A stretch of 6,625 bases of DNA from Acidobacteriota bacterium (lineage in GTDB: Bacteria; Acidobacteriota; Terriglobia; UBA7540), in contig PLWR01000355.1 of assembly GCA_003165615.1 (NCBI GenBank), positions 1 to 6,625 of the forward strand, given 5' to 3'. The notes under the pieces were generated by a model. The model was not told where the DNA came from and did no database searches. It was given only the letters and a program-made list of their open reading frames with translations. How positions within the stretch are numbered: the first letter of the stretch is position 1; each line of letters opens with the position of its first letter. Positions 6,001 to 6,625 of this stretch are shown here, piece after piece. A program made the translations under genes and the position numbers.

Positions 6001-6625
6001 TGTCCGTGACCTATCAAAACACGAAGCGTGGCCAGCTTATCTGTTTCTGTCGCGACATCACCGCGCGCAAGTACGCCGAGGCGGCGCTGCGGGAAAGCGA
6101 ATCCCGCCTACGGACCATCACGGACTCGGCCCTCGATGCCATATTGATGATGGACCCGCAAGGCCGCATCTCCTATTGGAACCCGGCCGCCGAGCGCATT
6201 CTCGGGTACACGAGTGCTGAAGCGATTGGCCAAGACCTGCATTCATTGATTGTGCCCCCGCGTTATCATGAGGCGCACCAGGCCGCCTTCCCGGCATTTC
6301 GGCAGACTGGACAGGGCTCCGCCCTGGGCAAAACGTTGGACCGGGAGGCCCGGCGAAAAGACGGCAAGGAAATTCCTGTTCAGTTATCGCTTTCCGCTAT
6401 CCAAATCAATGGCGGCTGGCATGCCGTGGGCATTTTCGGCGACATCACCGAGCGCAAGCAGGCCGAGGAGGTGCTGCGCCGTTATGCCGCGGACCTGGAG
6501 TCAGCCAAAGCCGTGCAGGAAGAGAATGCCACCAGGCTTCGCCAACTTGCGGAGGATCTCGGGGAAGCGAAGCGGCAGGCGGAGGCCGCCACGCAGGCCA
6601 AGAGCGAGTTCCTGGCCAATATGAG
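3024..6625 (+). CDS. Large soluble multi-PAS/GAF sensor histidine kinase (3' end outside window)
   Basis: The frame is open from ATG 3024 to the right edge: 1200 full codons without a stop. Approximate domains are PAS1 29-140, GAF1 160-315, PAS2 323-441, GAF2 446-638, PAS3 645-765, PAS4 773-893, PAS5 902-1016, PAS6 1025-1145, a charged coiled coil 1146-1191, then AKSEFLANM at 1192-1200. That last string is the usual opening of a HisKA domain, so the phospho-accepting histidine lies just past the edge, with an ATPase domain and perhaps a receiver to follow. Each PAS ends in a DITERK-like signature: 135-140, 436-441, 760-765, DISERR 888-893, DITARK 1011-1016, 1140-1145. PAS4 has FWKDRNLAYLGCNRAFA, a common PAS subtype. 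GAF2 is cysteine-rich (522, 533, 535, 556, 581, 587, 613). No transmembrane segment or signal peptide is seen, so it should sense cytoplasmic cues and autophosphorylate. The N-terminus (GVSFHITERQ, 12-21) resembles the end of another PAS domain. It starts 8 bases after the MBL stop, probably in one operon. Ligands and partner regulator are unknown. Confidence 0.95.
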   Translation, partial: MRNKQAVRYMDGVSFHITERQREEEELRLAQFSVEHASDAMFWMDPQGRILYVNEAACGSLGRSREELLSLSIPDIDPLFPKEAWEAHWEKVKVRGSMTFETQHQTKQGRVFPVEITTNYLEFDGKEYAFAFARDITERKQAEEALALALVKSQRQEKEVVALLEGARPVLDGATFEETARAIFNTCKDLFGATAGYVALLSRDGTETEVVFLEPGRMSCTVDPSLPMPIRGLRAEAYRTGEAVFDNDFANSRWMKLMPPGHAPLQNVMITPLLVGGKVAGLMGLANKPGGFTRADATMSMAFGKLIAIALDKSRNLEALRASEEKYRHLIENAHSIIYTISLEGVVTFVSSGWTALLGHPANQVMGKSFREFVHAEDVANCEVFLRKVIETGQRQSGIECRVRHVDGSWRWHTSSAVPLRDEAGTVVGYEGNATDITERKRAERYQNLSAQILGILNEPLGVADVVKQILAAIKRETGLDAVGIRLRSGDDFPYFVQNGFSDEFLLTENTLIARDKNGAPCRDENGKISLECTCGLVISGQTDPANPLFTEGGSCWTNNSLPLLDLPAHQDPRLHPRNQCVHQGYCSVALIPIRAHGDIVGLLQLNDRKKNCFSLEMIHFLEGISASIGVALMRKQQEEALRASEELLRTMTDQVPGVVYQFYARPNGERGLYYVSSRVERLFGLSPELSGFVTRFLAAVVPEDRDAFMQSMDKAVADFSDWNYEGLLQKPGGEKVWISVHSTPARRENEIVFNGLIQDITERKRAEEELYQSRQMLETVLDTVPQRTFWKDRNLAYLGCNRAFATDAGLKDPAEIIGKNDYELAWKETAESYRADDKLVMDLDTPRLGFEEPQSRPDGSQIWLRTSKLPLRNRDGKVIGVIGTYEDISERRRAEAALRESEERHRTILQTTMDGFWLIDVLTGRFSDVNETYCLMSGYTRDELLKLHISDLDAIKTSEEQAAIVQNIITNGSEILETRHRRKDGSVFDVELSVTYQNTKRGQLICFCRDITARKYAEAALRESESRLRTITDSALDAILMMDPQGRISYWNPAAERILGYTSAEAIGQDLHSLIVPPRYHEAHQAAFPAFRQTGQGSALGKTLDREARRKDGKEIPVQLSLSAIQINGGWHAVGIFGDITERKQAEEVLRRYAADLESAKAVQEENATRLRQLAEDLGEAKRQAEAATQAKSEFLANM
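3424..3454 (+). repeat. PAS-end DNA repeat, copy 1 (identical to 6439-6469)
   Basis: A 31-base segment encoding the DITERKQAEE end of PAS1 is identical to the segment at 6439-6469 at the end of PAS6, about 3 kb away. Diverged versions lie at 4329 (PAS2) and 5301 (PAS3). Identity at silent positions between distant PAS ends suggests duplication or gene conversion and not only protein-level conservation. Confidence 0.8.
5706..5726 (+). repeat. Inter-PAS linker DNA repeat (identical to 6075-6095)
   Basis: The 21 bases encoding AEAALRE between PAS4 and PAS5 recur exactly at 6075-6095 between PAS5 and PAS6. A related linker encoding ALRASEE occurs at 3978 and 4944. The pattern fits growth of the array by duplication of whole PAS-plus-linker units. 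Confidence 0.75.
6439..6469 (+). repeat. PAS-end DNA repeat, copy 2 (identical to 3424-3454)
   Basis: Second copy of the 31-base PAS-end segment, at the end of PAS6. Another match between the same two domains is ATGGACCCGCAAGGCCG, identical at 3153-3169 (PAS1) and 6150-6166 (PAS6), both at the MDPQGR turn. PAS1 and PAS6 thus share two stretches of identical DNA while the rest of the two domains differs clearly in protein sequence. Confidence 0.8.

Noticed and set aside
3424..6469. Repeated DITERK-coding segments as a CRISPR-like or mobile repeat
   Set aside because: They are spaced by whole PAS/GAF domains (hundreds of bases), stay in frame and encode the known end of PAS domains, so they are protein modules.

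Overview
The window looks like chromosomal DNA of a moderately GC-rich, free-living bacterium with many signalling genes. The protein styles (a poly-HAMP chemoreceptor, a short CheR followed by a metallo-hydrolase, a very long PAS/GAF kinase) best match what I remember from Desulfuromonadota/Geobacter-type deltaproteobacteria. That placement is an inference from memory, not a measured match. All genes are on the plus strand and nothing suggests a phage, transposon, CRISPR array or RNA gene.

Layout: (1) 1-1602 is the 3' part of a methyl-accepting chemotaxis protein, entered right at its first HAMP unit. It shows five HAMP-like units with an exact 91-residue period, then a complete cytoplasmic signalling domain. 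A good intrinsic terminator follows at 1629-1674. (2) 1724-2341 is a short CheR-type methyltransferase without the usual N-terminal helical domain; its Shine-Dalgarno can fold into a small hairpin. (3) 2338-3015 is a metallo-beta-lactamase-fold hydrolase with all metal ligands, overlapping the methyltransferase by ATGA. (4) 3024-6625 is the start of a huge soluble sensor histidine kinase that runs off the right edge. Its order is PAS-GAF-PAS-GAF-PAS-PAS-PAS-PAS, a coiled coil, and the first residues of the HisKA domain.

How they may work together: the methyltransferase, hydrolase and kinase are packed like one operon (4-bp overlap, then an 8-nt gap), downstream of a chemoreceptor that has its own terminator. 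The plausible reading is a sensory locus in which a receptor and a multi-input kinase are accompanied by a receptor-modifying-type enzyme and an MBL protein that may itself sense or process a small molecule. No CheA, CheW, CheB, CheY or response regulator is visible here, so outputs and partners are unknown. Most notable are the coupled mini-CheR/MBL pair, the exact di-HAMP periodicity, a cysteine-rich GAF domain, a possible FixL-like histidine in the last PAS domain, and a relic PAS tail at the kinase N-terminus.
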